A stretch of 64,000 bases of DNA, from contig NZ_CP010777.1 of assembly GCF_001078055.1 (NCBI RefSeq), positions 4,555,001 through 4,619,000 of the forward strand, read 5' to 3'. The notes below the pieces were generated by a model that worked only from the letters and a program-made list of their open reading frames with translations, was not told the DNA's origin and ran no database searches. Within the stretch, counting starts at the first letter, position 1. Each line of letters begins with the position of its first letter. The stretch is from Rufibacter radiotolerans (GTDB taxonomy: Bacteria > Bacteroidota > Bacteroidia > Cytophagales > Hymenobacteraceae). The position numbers and the translations under genes are program-made. Of the stretch, positions 8,850 to 16,720 are shown one piece after another.

Positions 8850-8961
8850 GTGACCCAAAATTTAAGGGAAACAGCGGCAGTTTGGTGCGCGATGGGCTTT
8901 GAAAGCAGCCCTGTTCTCAGCATCTTTACCTGTACCGGTTTTACTTTAGATTTTGGGTCAC
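8850..8961. repeat. Wide inverted repeat before the esterase gene
   Basis: GTGACCCAAAAT at 8850-8861 is the exact reverse complement of ATTTTGGGTCAC at 8950-8961, which abuts the ATG at 8962. The ~88-nt interior also has smaller self-complementary parts. It could fold in the leader of the next gene. Confidence 0.6.
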
Positions 8962-10053
8962 ATGCGTTCTAGTAGCTTTTATTATTTCTGTGCTTTCCTG
9001 TTGGTGCTGCTGACCAGCCGCTGCGCGCCTTCCAAGATGACGGTGGTGGGGCCGCAGGACCCCAACGTGGCCTACATGGGCCGGGTGGGCAAACCATCGC
9101 CGCAGGCAGCGGAACTGTACTGGTCTGGTACTTCGGTGAAGCTCAATTTCTCAGGCACTGCGGTGCAGGCCAGGCTCAAAGACAATACCGGCAAAAGCTT
9201 TTATAACGTAATTCTGGACGGCGACAGCGTGCGGGTGATTCAGGCAGATACTGCCTTAAAATTGTACTCGCTGGCCTCGGGGCTGAAACCCGGTAAGCAC
9301 ACCATAGAACTGTTCAAGCGTACCGAATGGGACAAAGGCACCACCACCTTCTATGGCTTTGAGGTGGCGTCTAAAGTGCTGCCCCCAGACCTGCCTAAAA
9401 AGCGAAAGATTGAGTTTTACGGCAACTCCATTACCGCCGGGTACGCCGTGCACGACTACTCGGGCAAAGATTCCTGGGAGGGCACCAATACCAACAATTA
9501 CCTGAGCTACGCCGCCCTGGCCGCCCGCCACTTCAACGCCGACTATTCCTGCATCTGCAAAAGCGGCATAGGCATTACCGTGAGCTGGGAACGCTGGATC
9601 ATGCCCGAGATCTATGATCGCCTCAACCCCGCTGACCCCGCCAGCAAGTGGGACTTTGCGCAAGGCCCTGCCCCCGATGTGGTAGTGATTAACCTACTCC
9701 AGAACGATTCCTGGATTGTGAACCTGCCCAATAACCAGGAATACAAGCGCCGGTTCGGGGATACCAAGCCCACTGAGGAGTTCATCATCACTGCCTACCA
9801 GAATTTTGTCAAGAGGATACGGGGCAAATATCCCAACGCCCACATCATTGCCGCCCTGGGCAACATGGACATTGCCCGCGAGGGCTCGCCCTGGCCGGAC
9901 TACGTGCAGAAAGCAGTGGCTGGCCTGAACGACGCCAAAGTATATACCCACTTCATGCCTTATAAGAATACGCCCGGCCACCCGCGGGTTGAAGAGCAGC
10001 AGGCCATGGCCCAGAGCCTGATTCAGTTTATTGAAAAAACGATCCAGTGGTAA
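8962..10053 (+). CDS. SGNH/GDSL-family esterase with CE2-like N-terminal domain
   Basis: The frame opens at TTG 8953, but ATG 8962 starts directly with a lipoprotein-type signal (hydrophobic run, then LLTSRCAPSK), so 8962 is chosen. Residues ~35-135 form a beta-sandwich (YWSGTSVKLNFSGTAVQARL) as in carbohydrate esterase family 2. The catalytic domain starts at IEFYGNSITAGY, which carries the nucleophile Ser. VVINLLQND and a late PGHPRVEEQ block with the catalytic His follow. CE2 enzymes remove acetyl groups from glycans; the substrate here is inferred to be an extracellular polysaccharide. Confidence 0.85.
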   Translation: MRSSSFYYFCAFLLVLLTSRCAPSKMTVVGPQDPNVAYMGRVGKPSPQAAELYWSGTSVKLNFSGTAVQARLKDNTGKSFYNVILDGDSVRVIQADTALKLYSLASGLKPGKHTIELFKRTEWDKGTTTFYGFEVASKVLPPDLPKKRKIEFYGNSITAGYAVHDYSGKDSWEGTNTNNYLSYAALAARHFNADYSCICKSGIGITVSWERWIMPEIYDRLNPADPASKWDFAQGPAPDVVVINLLQNDSWIVNLPNNQEYKRRFGDTKPTEEFIITAYQNFVKRIRGKYPNAHIIAALGNMDIAREGSPWPDYVQKAVAGLNDAKVYTHFMPYKNTPGHPRVEEQQAMAQSLIQFIEKTIQW

Positions 10054-10100
10054 GGGTGTTTAGCTAGTCTGTTGTAGCGACTTTTAATTAAATTACATAT

Positions 10101-10421
10101 ATGAATCAAACTCTTAATGGAAAAAAGCATTTAGCATTATTTTACTTGGGATTTATTGTTTTTCTCATTGGGTATTCATCTGTGTTTTTTGGTTTAGGAA
10201 TTCTGGAATTTCTACAGATTATTGGAACTGCCATTTCAATTCTTGCCATAAAAAGATGGCTTAGAGCACCTGAGTTTAAAGCCAAGTTTAGGAAAGAAAA
10301 TAACGAAGATGGGCTTACATATTTTTGGAATAAAATTGTAATGAGGCTATGGAGTGCAATGTTTTTTTCATTTATGCTCTTTTCGACCTTAAGTTATTTT
10401 TTAAGGTTTATTTTGAGTTGA
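10101..10421 (+). CDS. Small AT-rich membrane protein, unknown function
   Basis: 106 aa with three probable membrane helices (residues ~12-30, ~32-50 and ~86-104) separated by a charged loop (KRWLRAPEFKAKFRKENNED). Base composition is visibly more AT-rich than the flanking genes, a hint of separate origin. ATG 10101 is preceded by an A/T-rich leader. I recognise no family. It lies alone between the esterase and the pentapeptide-repeat gene. Confidence 0.6.
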   Translation: MNQTLNGKKHLALFYLGFIVFLIGYSSVFFGLGILEFLQIIGTAISILAIKRWLRAPEFKAKFRKENNEDGLTYFWNKIVMRLWSAMFFSFMLFSTLSYFLRFILS

Positions 10422-10560
10422 AAAAATAAACAGCAACCTGCAACAACACCTATAGTGAAATAAAACGCGGCAAAGCAAAGTGCATTTATATGCGACGGCT
10501 GACATCTACCGGAGAAGTAAACGGATAGAAAGAAGTTGAAAACGCAAGCCTGCTAAAAAA

Positions 10561-10600
10561 CTGTTTTTAGCCTATTTTTGCCAAAACGGCTGCAAAACGC
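10561..10600. repeat. Interspersed palindrome
   Basis: CTGTTTTTAGCCTATTTTT then GCCAAAACGGCTGCAAAACGC, 30 nt before the pentapeptide-repeat gene. Confidence 0.65.
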
Positions 10601-10629
10601 TTTTTCACTTCCAGCGGCCTCCTCTACCC

Positions 10630-11202
10630 ATGACTGAGACGTTTCACCAGGACAAGACCTTTGACCAGATCAACTACGCAGACAAAGTAGTGACCGGCCG
10701 CGAGTTTGAGGACTGCACCTTTACCCGCTGTGATTTCTCCAACTCCAACTTCTCCCACAACAGCTTCACCGATTGTCGCTTCTCTGACTGCAACCTGAGC
10801 ATGGTGCAGCTAAGTAACAGCAAGCTGCACGGTGCCACCTTTGTTAACTGCAAGCTGGTGGGCGTGGATTTCAGTTTGTGCCATGACTTTCTGTTTGCGG
10901 TCAACTTCAAAGGCTGCTCCCTGGATTATACCTATTTTGGCAAGAAGAACCTGAAAAAGACCGTCTTTGAATCCTGCAGCATCAAGGAAGCCAACTTTAC
11001 GGATGCCGACCTCACTGAGGCTGCCTTTCTGGACTGCGACCTTACCCGCACCGTTTTCCACCGCACCAACCTGGAGAAAGCAGACTTCCGGACGGCCGTG
11101 CACTATGCCCTGGACCCGGAGTTGAATCGCATCAAGAAAGCAAAGTTCTCTATGCCCGGCGTGCTGGGGCTGCTGGCCAAATATGACATTGTGATTAAGT
11201 AG
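10630..11202 (+). CDS. Pentapeptide-repeat protein, Qnr/McbG-like
   Basis: 190 aa built largely of A(D/N)LXX-type pentapeptides, for example FEDCTFTRCDFSNSNFSHNS, ANFTDADLTEAAF and TNLEKADFRTA. These fold into a right-handed square beta-helix. The non-repeat tail YALDPELNRIKKAKFSMPG resembles the C-terminal cap of Qnr-type proteins, which mimic DNA and protect gyrase from quinolones or microcins. That role is only suggested here, since many pentapeptide proteins have other functions. No toxin or efflux gene is adjacent. Confidence 0.82.
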   Translation: MTETFHQDKTFDQINYADKVVTGREFEDCTFTRCDFSNSNFSHNSFTDCRFSDCNLSMVQLSNSKLHGATFVNCKLVGVDFSLCHDFLFAVNFKGCSLDYTYFGKKNLKKTVFESCSIKEANFTDADLTEAAFLDCDLTRTVFHRTNLEKADFRTAVHYALDPELNRIKKAKFSMPGVLGLLAKYDIVIK

Positions 11203-11281
11203 AGCGGGAAGAAAGGTAAAATCTGTTTATCTTTCCTATCCGCTTTGTGGGCGGAGACTGTTTTACCGCAAGCACCGCCTT

Positions 11282-12157
11282 ATGTTGTCTTTCCTTCGGC
11301 AGCCCTACCCGCTCAGTGAGCTCACCCTTTCCAAATCTACCCTGCATGCGTTGGTGTTTGGGTTTATCATTGGCTTTACCTTGATCGTGTTTCAGCCGTT
11401 CGGGACCTATACCTGGCATGACCCGCTCAAGAACTATATTCTGGCGGGCTACGGGCTGGTGGCGGCAGTCTCGGCGTTCCTGAATTACTACGCCTTCCGG
11501 CGGATGATGCCCCAGGTGTTTACTGAAGACAAATGGAGCGTAGGCAAGGAGATTGCCTGGAACCTGCTGCACTTCGGCACCGGCGGATTCATCTGCACCG
11601 TGTACGGCGCGGCCGTGGGCGTGATGCCGTTCTCGCTGGCGCAGGTGGGGTATATGTCCTTCATTGCCTTTCTCATGGGCTTGGTGCCGGCGGTCTTGCT
11701 GGTATTGATGAATTATGTGTACCTGCTGCAGAAATACAAGCCCCTGGAACCAGTGGGGAAACCAGAAGCGCCGGTGGCGGAGACAACGGAAATCGCAGCA
11801 TCGCCTTCAGAAGCCTGGCTAACCCTCACCGCCGAAAACGAGAAAGACACCCTCCGCCTGCGGGTGCAGGATTTGCTCTTCATTGAGGCCAGCGACAATT
11901 ACTGCACCGTTTTCCACGTGGAAGAAAATAGATTACAGAAGACCTTGCTCCGCAGCAGCCTGAGCCGTCTGGAAAACCAGATGGCCGCGCCGGGTATTTT
12001 CCGGTGCCACCGTTCTTACCTGGTCAATTTTAGCCAGGTGCAGCAGGTGAGCGGCAACGCGCAGGGCTATAAGCTGCAGTTTGCCCAGACAGCCCAGCAG
12101 GTGCCGGTGGCCCGGTCGTATGCCGGGGTAGTCAAAGAGACCTTTACGGCCGTCTAA
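11282..12157 (+). CDS. LytTR-domain transcriptional regulator with membrane N-terminus
   Basis: 291 aa. The N-terminal ~150 residues contain four probable transmembrane helices (at ~25-42, ~56-72, ~93-113 and ~119-140). The C-terminal ~100 residues form a LytTR DNA-binding domain: LLFIEASDNYCTVFH, then GIFRCHRSYLVNFSQV and VPVARSYAG. This is the usual layout of Bacteroidota LytTR regulators without a receiver domain. It would bind DNA from the inner membrane. No partner kinase is adjacent, so the signal and targets are unknown. The 5' gap of 79 nt has no obvious repeat copy. Confidence 0.88.
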   Translation: MLSFLRQPYPLSELTLSKSTLHALVFGFIIGFTLIVFQPFGTYTWHDPLKNYILAGYGLVAAVSAFLNYYAFRRMMPQVFTEDKWSVGKEIAWNLLHFGTGGFICTVYGAAVGVMPFSLAQVGYMSFIAFLMGLVPAVLLVLMNYVYLLQKYKPLEPVGKPEAPVAETTEIAASPSEAWLTLTAENEKDTLRLRVQDLLFIEASDNYCTVFHVEENRLQKTLLRSSLSRLENQMAAPGIFRCHRSYLVNFSQVQQVSGNAQGYKLQFAQTAQQVPVARSYAGVVKETFTAV

Positions 12158-12255
12158 CTGCCCCACGGAGCCTTGCCATTCGCCCCAAACCGCGCTGATG
12201 GCCCCAAAAAGCAGGTCGGGCGCCCCAAGGGCAAGCGGCGTGTTTTCCCAATTTC

Positions 12256-12263
12256 TACTTTTG
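12256..12263 (+). promoter_or_regulatory. Possible -7 box (TACTTTTG)
   Basis: Matches TAnnTTTG 25 nt before ATG 12289, but no TTTG at the -33 spacing, so it is only a weak candidate. Confidence 0.3.
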
Positions 12264-12288
12264 ACGAAACGATTCACCAACCCTCGTC

Positions 12289-13614
12289 ATGAAAAAAATC
12301 TTAAAAAGAACCGCGCTTTTTATTCTGCTCACCCCCATTGTACTTCTTGTCTTAGGATTCATTGCCTATGGCATTTACGCCCTGCTGGCCGTGGGCGGCG
12401 AGAGTACCCCGCACCAGGCGTACCTGCAGAAACACAAACAGGAAGTACGCCTAACCGGCCAACCAGCCTTCCATATTTTTGACAGCGCCTTTTACCAGAA
12501 GCAGATTTTCTTTTTAGGCGAGGCCCACGGATGCGCCATGCCCCAGGACCTGGACTTTGCCTTGCTGCAGCACCTGAACCAGCGGGTAGGCCTGACACAT
12601 TACCTAGCCGAGGTAGACTACAGCCAGGCTTGGTTCCTGAACGAGTACCTGCGCATAGGCGAGGAGCGTCACCTGCAGACCGTCTTCCAGTTCTGGGCCC
12701 GAAACAACGCCCAATGGGGCAACCAGAATTTCTTTGACAAACTAAAGAAGATAAGAGCCCTTAACCAGACCTTACCCGCGGCCCAGCAGATTTCCATTCT
12801 GGGGGTAGACAAGATCCAGGACCTGCAGGTAACGCAGCGGTTTCTTCAGCAGACCCTGGCGCAACTGCCGGCCGTCGTACAGCAAGATTCTGCCTTCGTT
12901 GCCCTCCGTCAGGTGATTTCGCAAGACAGCCTGGACCGTGATTCGCTGGTGGCCATAGCGCAGCGACTGTTGCCTACCTTTATGCAGGAGGCCGCCTCGC
13001 CCACGCTTTCCAGCGCCGCCCAGTTTAACCTGCAACACACTTTGGAGAACCTGGCCTACCTGGACGGAAAAACCCGCCGCGACAGCGTGATGTACCTGAA
13101 CCTAAATACCGTGGTAAAGGCCCAGAAATTGGAAGGCGCCAAGCTGTACGGCATGTGGGGCCTGTTCCATACCATTCCGGTGGAAGTGCAGCGCGGGGTA
13201 CCGTTTGCCTATTACCTGCAGGGCCCCAACTCTCCGTTCAAGGGCAAGACCGTGTCTATTGGCGTGTACACCATTGACAGCGAGAACATGATGCCCGCCG
13301 CCGGAATGCCCGCTTTCCTGAGCAAAGGCGAGCGCTTCATTAACACCGGCATGGCCAACAATGATGGCCCCATGGTGTTTGTGCATGGCATCAAAGACCT
13401 TCGGGCCGTGACCCGGGAAAACTCCATGACCCTCTTCAAAACTGATGCCTCGGGCTCTCCCTACCGCACTTCTTCCCGCCTGGCTACCATTAAAGTGCTG
13501 TTCCCTAACCAGAGCATAGATTTCAAAGGGGATCAGCCGCACGTGAGTGACGTGTTCCAGTATGTGTGCCTGGTGCGTAATTCTAAGGCGCTTACCCCGC
13601 TGCCGGTGCTGTAA
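12289..13614 (+). CDS. Membrane-anchored TIKI/erythromycin-esterase-like protein
   Basis: 441 aa. One N-terminal membrane helix (residues 8-38) anchors it, with the rest outside the cytoplasm. IFFLGEAHGCAMPQDLDFALLQHL resembles the G-E-x-H motif that starts the catalytic region in the ChaN/TIKI/TraB and erythromycin-esterase superfamily. YLAEVDYSQAWFLNEYL, GVDKIQD and LYGMWGLFHTI fit the later conserved blocks. The activity is unknown. A distant relative of the same superfamily type lies at 39,008-40,189. A hairpin follows the stop codon. Confidence 0.6.
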   Translation: MKKILKRTALFILLTPIVLLVLGFIAYGIYALLAVGGESTPHQAYLQKHKQEVRLTGQPAFHIFDSAFYQKQIFFLGEAHGCAMPQDLDFALLQHLNQRVGLTHYLAEVDYSQAWFLNEYLRIGEERHLQTVFQFWARNNAQWGNQNFFDKLKKIRALNQTLPAAQQISILGVDKIQDLQVTQRFLQQTLAQLPAVVQQDSAFVALRQVISQDSLDRDSLVAIAQRLLPTFMQEAASPTLSSAAQFNLQHTLENLAYLDGKTRRDSVMYLNLNTVVKAQKLEGAKLYGMWGLFHTIPVEVQRGVPFAYYLQGPNSPFKGKTVSIGVYTIDSENMMPAAGMPAFLSKGERFINTGMANNDGPMVFVHGIKDLRAVTRENSMTLFKTDASGSPYRTSSRLATIKVLFPNQSIDFKGDQPHVSDVFQYVCLVRNSKALTPLPVL

Positions 13615-13634
13615 GTAGAAATGACATTGAAAAG

Positions 13635-13681
13635 CCGCCAGGGAGTTTGCCTGCGTAAAATTAAGGCTACTCCCTGGCGGC
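13635..13681 (+). terminator. Stem-loop after the TIKI/Ere-like gene
   Basis: GCCGCCAGGGAGT pairs with ACTCCCTGGCGGC across a ~22-nt loop. It has no clear T-run, so terminator is the likeliest but not certain role. Confidence 0.45.
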
Positions 13682-13717
13682 CGTTTATGGGCTGTTTTAC
13701 AGAAACTAGCGTAAAAC
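13682..13717. repeat. Degenerate copy of interspersed palindrome
   Basis: CGTTTATGGGCTGTTTTAC then AGAAACTAGCGTAAAAC, directly after the stem-loop at 13635. Confidence 0.5.
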
Positions 13718-13881
13718 CAAAAAATAGGATTAGATGTATCTGGTATCTTCATTACCTGCCGGCGCCCTTGGTTTACGCTTATCTTGCGATTTTAAAATCA
13801 GGGCCTTTCCCCAAAGCCAGGCGGAAGAAAACGGAGGTTCTGTTTTACTCGGTCAAGCAATAAAAAATATTCACCTGCGCC

Positions 13882-14565
13882 ATGGATTTAGCGGCCCACT
13901 ACCAGAGCCTATGGGAGAATGCCGAGCAGCACTTCGCGGCCGCTGACTTTGAGGTAGATGACCTGATAGATTCGCCCCATGACACCCGAAGGGGCATTAC
14001 CCTGTTGGCCCGTCCCCAGGAGCCGGTAAAAGAGAACATTCAGCGCTTTCTGCAAGACATGGCCCAACTGGAACCCGACCTGTACTACTATCCGCCCACC
14101 GATTTTCACCTCACACTGCTTACCATCATCTCCTGCTACCCGGGCTTTACCCTGGATCAGGTGCAGCCCCAGGCGTACGTAGATGTGGTGGAGCAGGCCT
14201 TGCGGCCGATCAAGAAGTTTAAGGTGGTGTTTATGGGGGTCTCGGCCTCGCCCGCCTGCATCATGGTGCAGGGTTTCCCCATTGGCGATGAACTGGGCCG
14301 GTTGCGGGAGAAGGTCCGGAAGCTTTTCCAGGCCTCGGTGCTGCAGCAGTCCATGGACCAGCGGTACATCCTGCAGACCGCCCACAGTTCGGTGATCAGA
14401 CTCCGGAAGCCTCCTGCCAACCCCCAAGCCTTCCTGAACAAGCTCCGGGAATACCGACGGCAGGTCTTTGGGTCCACGGAGATACGGCAGGTGGAATTGG
14501 TGTACCATGACTGGTACCAGCGCCGGGCCAACACCCAAACCCTGGCCACTTTTGACCTGGGCTGA
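13882..14565 (+). CDS. 2H phosphoesterase-superfamily protein
   Basis: 227 aa with two spaced histidine motifs: FHLTLL (H76-x-T78) and AHSSVIRL (H168-x-S170). This is the signature of the 2H superfamily, which contains RNA 2',3'-cyclic phosphodiesterases and 2'-5' RNA ligases. RGITLLARP near residue 37 fits the first strand of the fold. The protein is soluble, with no signal peptide. The true substrate is unknown, and the family includes members of diverse function. ATG 13882 follows a ~260-nt gap that holds the palindrome remnant. The cyclase gene comes next after 62 nt. Confidence 0.75.
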   Translation: MDLAAHYQSLWENAEQHFAAADFEVDDLIDSPHDTRRGITLLARPQEPVKENIQRFLQDMAQLEPDLYYYPPTDFHLTLLTIISCYPGFTLDQVQPQAYVDVVEQALRPIKKFKVVFMGVSASPACIMVQGFPIGDELGRLREKVRKLFQASVLQQSMDQRYILQTAHSSVIRLRKPPANPQAFLNKLREYRRQVFGSTEIRQVELVYHDWYQRRANTQTLATFDLG

Positions 14566-14577
14566 TTTTCTGGCGCG

Positions 14578-14622
14578 GCGTTCTGTTTTTAGCGTATTTT
14601 AGCAAAAACAGGTCTAAAACGC
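14578..14622. repeat. Interspersed palindrome forming the 5' leader of the cyclase gene
   Basis: GGCGTTCTGTTTTTAGCG then TATTTTAGC and AAAAACAGGTCTAAAACGC. It fills almost the whole gap between the stop at 14565 and ATG 14628 and ends 5 nt before the start codon, where a ribosome-binding site would lie. Confidence 0.7.
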
Positions 14623-14627
14623 TGCCC

Positions 14628-15428
14628 ATGCTTTCTGCCGCCACCCTCACCTTCCGGAACCGTACCTACCAGTTCAACCCGCTGCAACCCTTAGATATTT
14701 CATTGCCCCTGGCGCCGGGTCTGGACAATGTGAACTGCTTCTGGGCAGAGCCTGTGCAGATAGAAACCATACGGGTAGGCGACTACGTGGGCAGCGTGGC
14801 CCTGGGCGGCTCCACCAACTACCAGCGCGTGCACCTCACGCCCCACGGCAACGGTACCCACACCGAGTGCTACGGCCACATTTCCCCTGACCCTGCCGCC
14901 ACCTTAGATAAATGCTTGAACCGTTTCCTGTTTGTGGCCCAGCTGGTATCGGTTACTCCCCAGCCCCAAGACAACGGAGACCTGGTGGTGATGGCCCAGG
15001 ATGTACTATCAAAGCTTTCGCTGGAGAATCTGCCGGAGGCCCTGGTGTTACGCACTCTGCCCAATTCTCTGGAGAAACGCACCGCCCACTACTCCGGCAC
15101 CAACCCCACCTATCTGGAGCCCGCCCTCGCGGAGTTCCTGGCGGCTAACGGCATAGAACACCTGCTCCTGGATTTGCCTTCCGTGGACCGGGAGGAAGAC
15201 GGTGGGCAATTACTGGCGCACCACGCGTTTTGGCAATACCCGGCTAATACGCGGGTGCACGCCACCATTACAGAATTGATCTTTGTGCCGGATGCGGTGG
15301 AGGATGGATGGTATTTGTTGAATTTGCAAGTGACCAGTTTGGTGCTAGATGCGAGCCCGAGTAAACCGGTGTTGTATGCGTTAAGGCCTGTTGAAGGGAC
15401 TGTTTCTTTTGTGGAGGCGCCGCATTAA
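14628..15428 (+). CDS. Cyclase-family (kynurenine formamidase-like) hydrolase
   Basis: 266 aa. LTPHGNGTHTECYGH carries the metal-binding HxGTHxE-type motif of the cyclase family (PF04199), which includes bacterial arylformamidase and isatin hydrolase. LLLDLPSVDREEDGGQL and LLAHHAFW are the later conserved blocks, the latter with a conserved His. No signal peptide. Kynurenine breakdown genes are not adjacent, so the substrate stays open. The leader is occupied by the palindrome at 14578-14622, which may affect translation. Confidence 0.82.
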   Translation: MLSAATLTFRNRTYQFNPLQPLDISLPLAPGLDNVNCFWAEPVQIETIRVGDYVGSVALGGSTNYQRVHLTPHGNGTHTECYGHISPDPAATLDKCLNRFLFVAQLVSVTPQPQDNGDLVVMAQDVLSKLSLENLPEALVLRTLPNSLEKRTAHYSGTNPTYLEPALAEFLAANGIEHLLLDLPSVDREEDGGQLLAHHAFWQYPANTRVHATITELIFVPDAVEDGWYLLNLQVTSLVLDASPSKPVLYALRPVEGTVSFVEAPH

Positions 15429-15526
15429 AGGATCTGCGGTGGGGCAGGAGGTTCTATGATAAAGAATTTGCTTTCGCCTTGGAGTCATGGCTTTTTTATG
15501 ACTTCATAAGCTGGGTAGTTTCATCT

Positions 15527-15800
15527 TTTCCCTCCGAGCGCTCACGGCCGCGAGGCCCCGCCTTCCGCCCTCGCGCTGTACCCTCTCGCCTGGCCCCGCA
15601 GGGCCTTCCGCTCCCGCGGCACCGGGTCGAGTGCTAGGCGCTCAGACGAAAGGCTGGAAACGGGAAAGCGTAGGGATAGCGTTTAGAGTCGGTGGTGTTT
15701 TAAGCACGTTTTCAGCAAAACAGGCTCAAAACGCAATAACCTTTACTAAGCGCGGACTCTCCCCTTGAGGGGGGAAGGGGGGGGTTTACATAGGAGAGCA
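15527..15800. repeat. Composite intergenic module, copy A
   Basis: A ~270-bp stretch repeated at 43221-43491. Shared parts in order: TTTCCCTCCGAG then CTCACGGCCGCG; a GGGCC/AAGGCTGGAAAC block; one interspersed palindrome; TACTAAGCGC; GACTCTCCCCTTGAGGGG; and GTTTACATAGGAG. Confidence 0.75.
15697..15734. repeat. Interspersed palindrome inside composite module A
   Basis: GTTTTAAGCACGTTTTCAGC then AAAACAGGCTCAAAACGC. Confidence 0.7.
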
Positions 15801-15838
15801 CATCTGCAGGAGAAATAACTAATACCCAAAAGGTGCCG

Positions 15839-15895
15839 CCGCCGGGGATTGCAAATCCCCCTTTCGGAACTTCCGGATTGCAAATCCGGAAGAGC
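15839..15895. repeat. Pair of small GGATTGCAAATCC-type hairpins
   Basis: GGGGATTGCAAATCCCC and TTCCGGATTGCAAATCCGGAA are short perfect palindromes in tandem. A comparable pair with other stems follows composite module B at 43529-43590. Confidence 0.65.
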
Positions 15896-15940
15896 GTTCT
15901 CTGGTTCTTCTAGCCTTTCTAGCCCAAAAGCCCCAAACAA

Positions 15941-15972
15941 AAAAGGCCACTCTGCAAAGAGTGGCCTTTTTT
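15941..15972 (-). terminator. Intrinsic terminator of the rplU-rpmA operon
   Basis: AAAAGGCCACTCT GCA AAGAGTGGCCTTTT. The stem lies 30 nt after the rpmA stop on the minus strand, with a T-run in both directions. Confidence 0.8.
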
Positions 15973-16001
15973 GTTACACCTCGGCAAGCGCCGAAGAGAG
16001 C

Positions 16002-16280
16002 TTATGCTTGTACTTCAGCAGTTTCGGCAACTGGAAGAACAGATACGTAAGAACGGTTTTTAACGCCTTTCTTGAAAGCTACAACACCGTCTGTCAAAGC
16101 AAACAGGGTGTGGTCTTTCCCGATGCCTACGTTAGCACCTGGGTGGTGAGCAGTACCGCGCTGACGCACGATAATGTTACCAGCGATGATGGCCTGGCCA
16201 CCGAAAATTTTCACGCCTAAGCGCTTGGAATGTGATTCACGTCCGTTGTTAGAACTACCGACACCTTTTTTGTGAGCCAT
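16002..16280 (-). CDS. rpmA: 50S ribosomal protein L27
   Basis: 92 aa beginning MAHKKGVGSSNNGRESHSKRL, followed by QAIIAGNIIVRQRG and GANVGIGKDHTLFAL. This is a full-length L27, including the conserved N-terminal Ala-His-Lys-Lys next to the peptidyl-transferase centre. It has no cleavable N-terminal extension of the Firmicutes kind. It is second in an operon after rplU, with 70 nt between the two, and is followed by a strong terminator. Confidence 0.97.
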   Translation of the reverse strand: MAHKKGVGSSNNGRESHSKRLGVKIFGGQAIIAGNIIVRQRGTAHHPGANVGIGKDHTLFALTDGVVAFKKGVKNRSYVSVLPVAETAEVQA

Positions 16281-16350
16281 TTCGTTTCTATGTTAATCCC
16301 GGGGAACCCCGGAAATATGTTCAACAATAATTTTCTAGTCTTGGCAAAAA

Positions 16351-16659
16351 TTAACCAATGGTGTTGATCAACACTTTGGTGTATTGCTGGCGGTGACCAT
16401 TTTTCTTCTTGTAGCCTTTTCTTCTTTTCTTCTTGAAGATAATCACTTTATCGCCTTTGGCGTGTCCCTGGATGGTTCCTGTCACCTTGATGTTGTCAAG
16501 GAAAGGAGCACCCACAGATAAAGTACCGTTATCATCAGTGAAAAGAACATTGGCGAACTCTACGGCGTCACCCTCATTGCCGGAAAGCTTGTTAGTGTAG
16601 AAGAACTTACCGCTCTCTACTTTCGTCTGGACCCCAGCGATTTCAACAATTGCGTACAT
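16351..16659 (-). CDS. rplU: 50S ribosomal protein L21
   Basis: 102 aa beginning MYAIVEIAGVQTKVE, with GDKVIIFKKKRRKGYKKKNGHRQ near the end, the Lys/Arg-rich 23S rRNA-binding tail of L21. Full length for the family. First gene of the rplU-rpmA operon. A Bacteroidota promoter lies 30 nt upstream on the minus strand (16689-16720). Confidence 0.97.
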   Translation of the reverse strand: MYAIVEIAGVQTKVESGKFFYTNKLSGNEGDAVEFANVLFTDDNGTLSVGAPFLDNIKVTGTIQGHAKGDKVIIFKKKRRKGYKKKNGHRQQYTKVLINTIG

Positions 16660-16688
16660 CAGCTTACGATTATTTTAAAAATGAACCG

Positions 16689-16720
16689 CAAAGGTAAAAA
16701 TACGCCCGCTCATATGCAAG
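16689..16720 (-). promoter_or_regulatory. Promoter of rplU-rpmA
   Basis: On the minus strand CTTG is followed after 20 nt by TACCTTTG, matching TTTG / TAnnTTTG with one mismatch. It places transcription start ~23 nt before the rplU ATG. Confidence 0.65.

Noticed and set aside
13621..13863. 80-codon frame after the TIKI/Ere-like gene
   Set aside because: It spans the stem-loop and the palindrome remnant and has no protein features.
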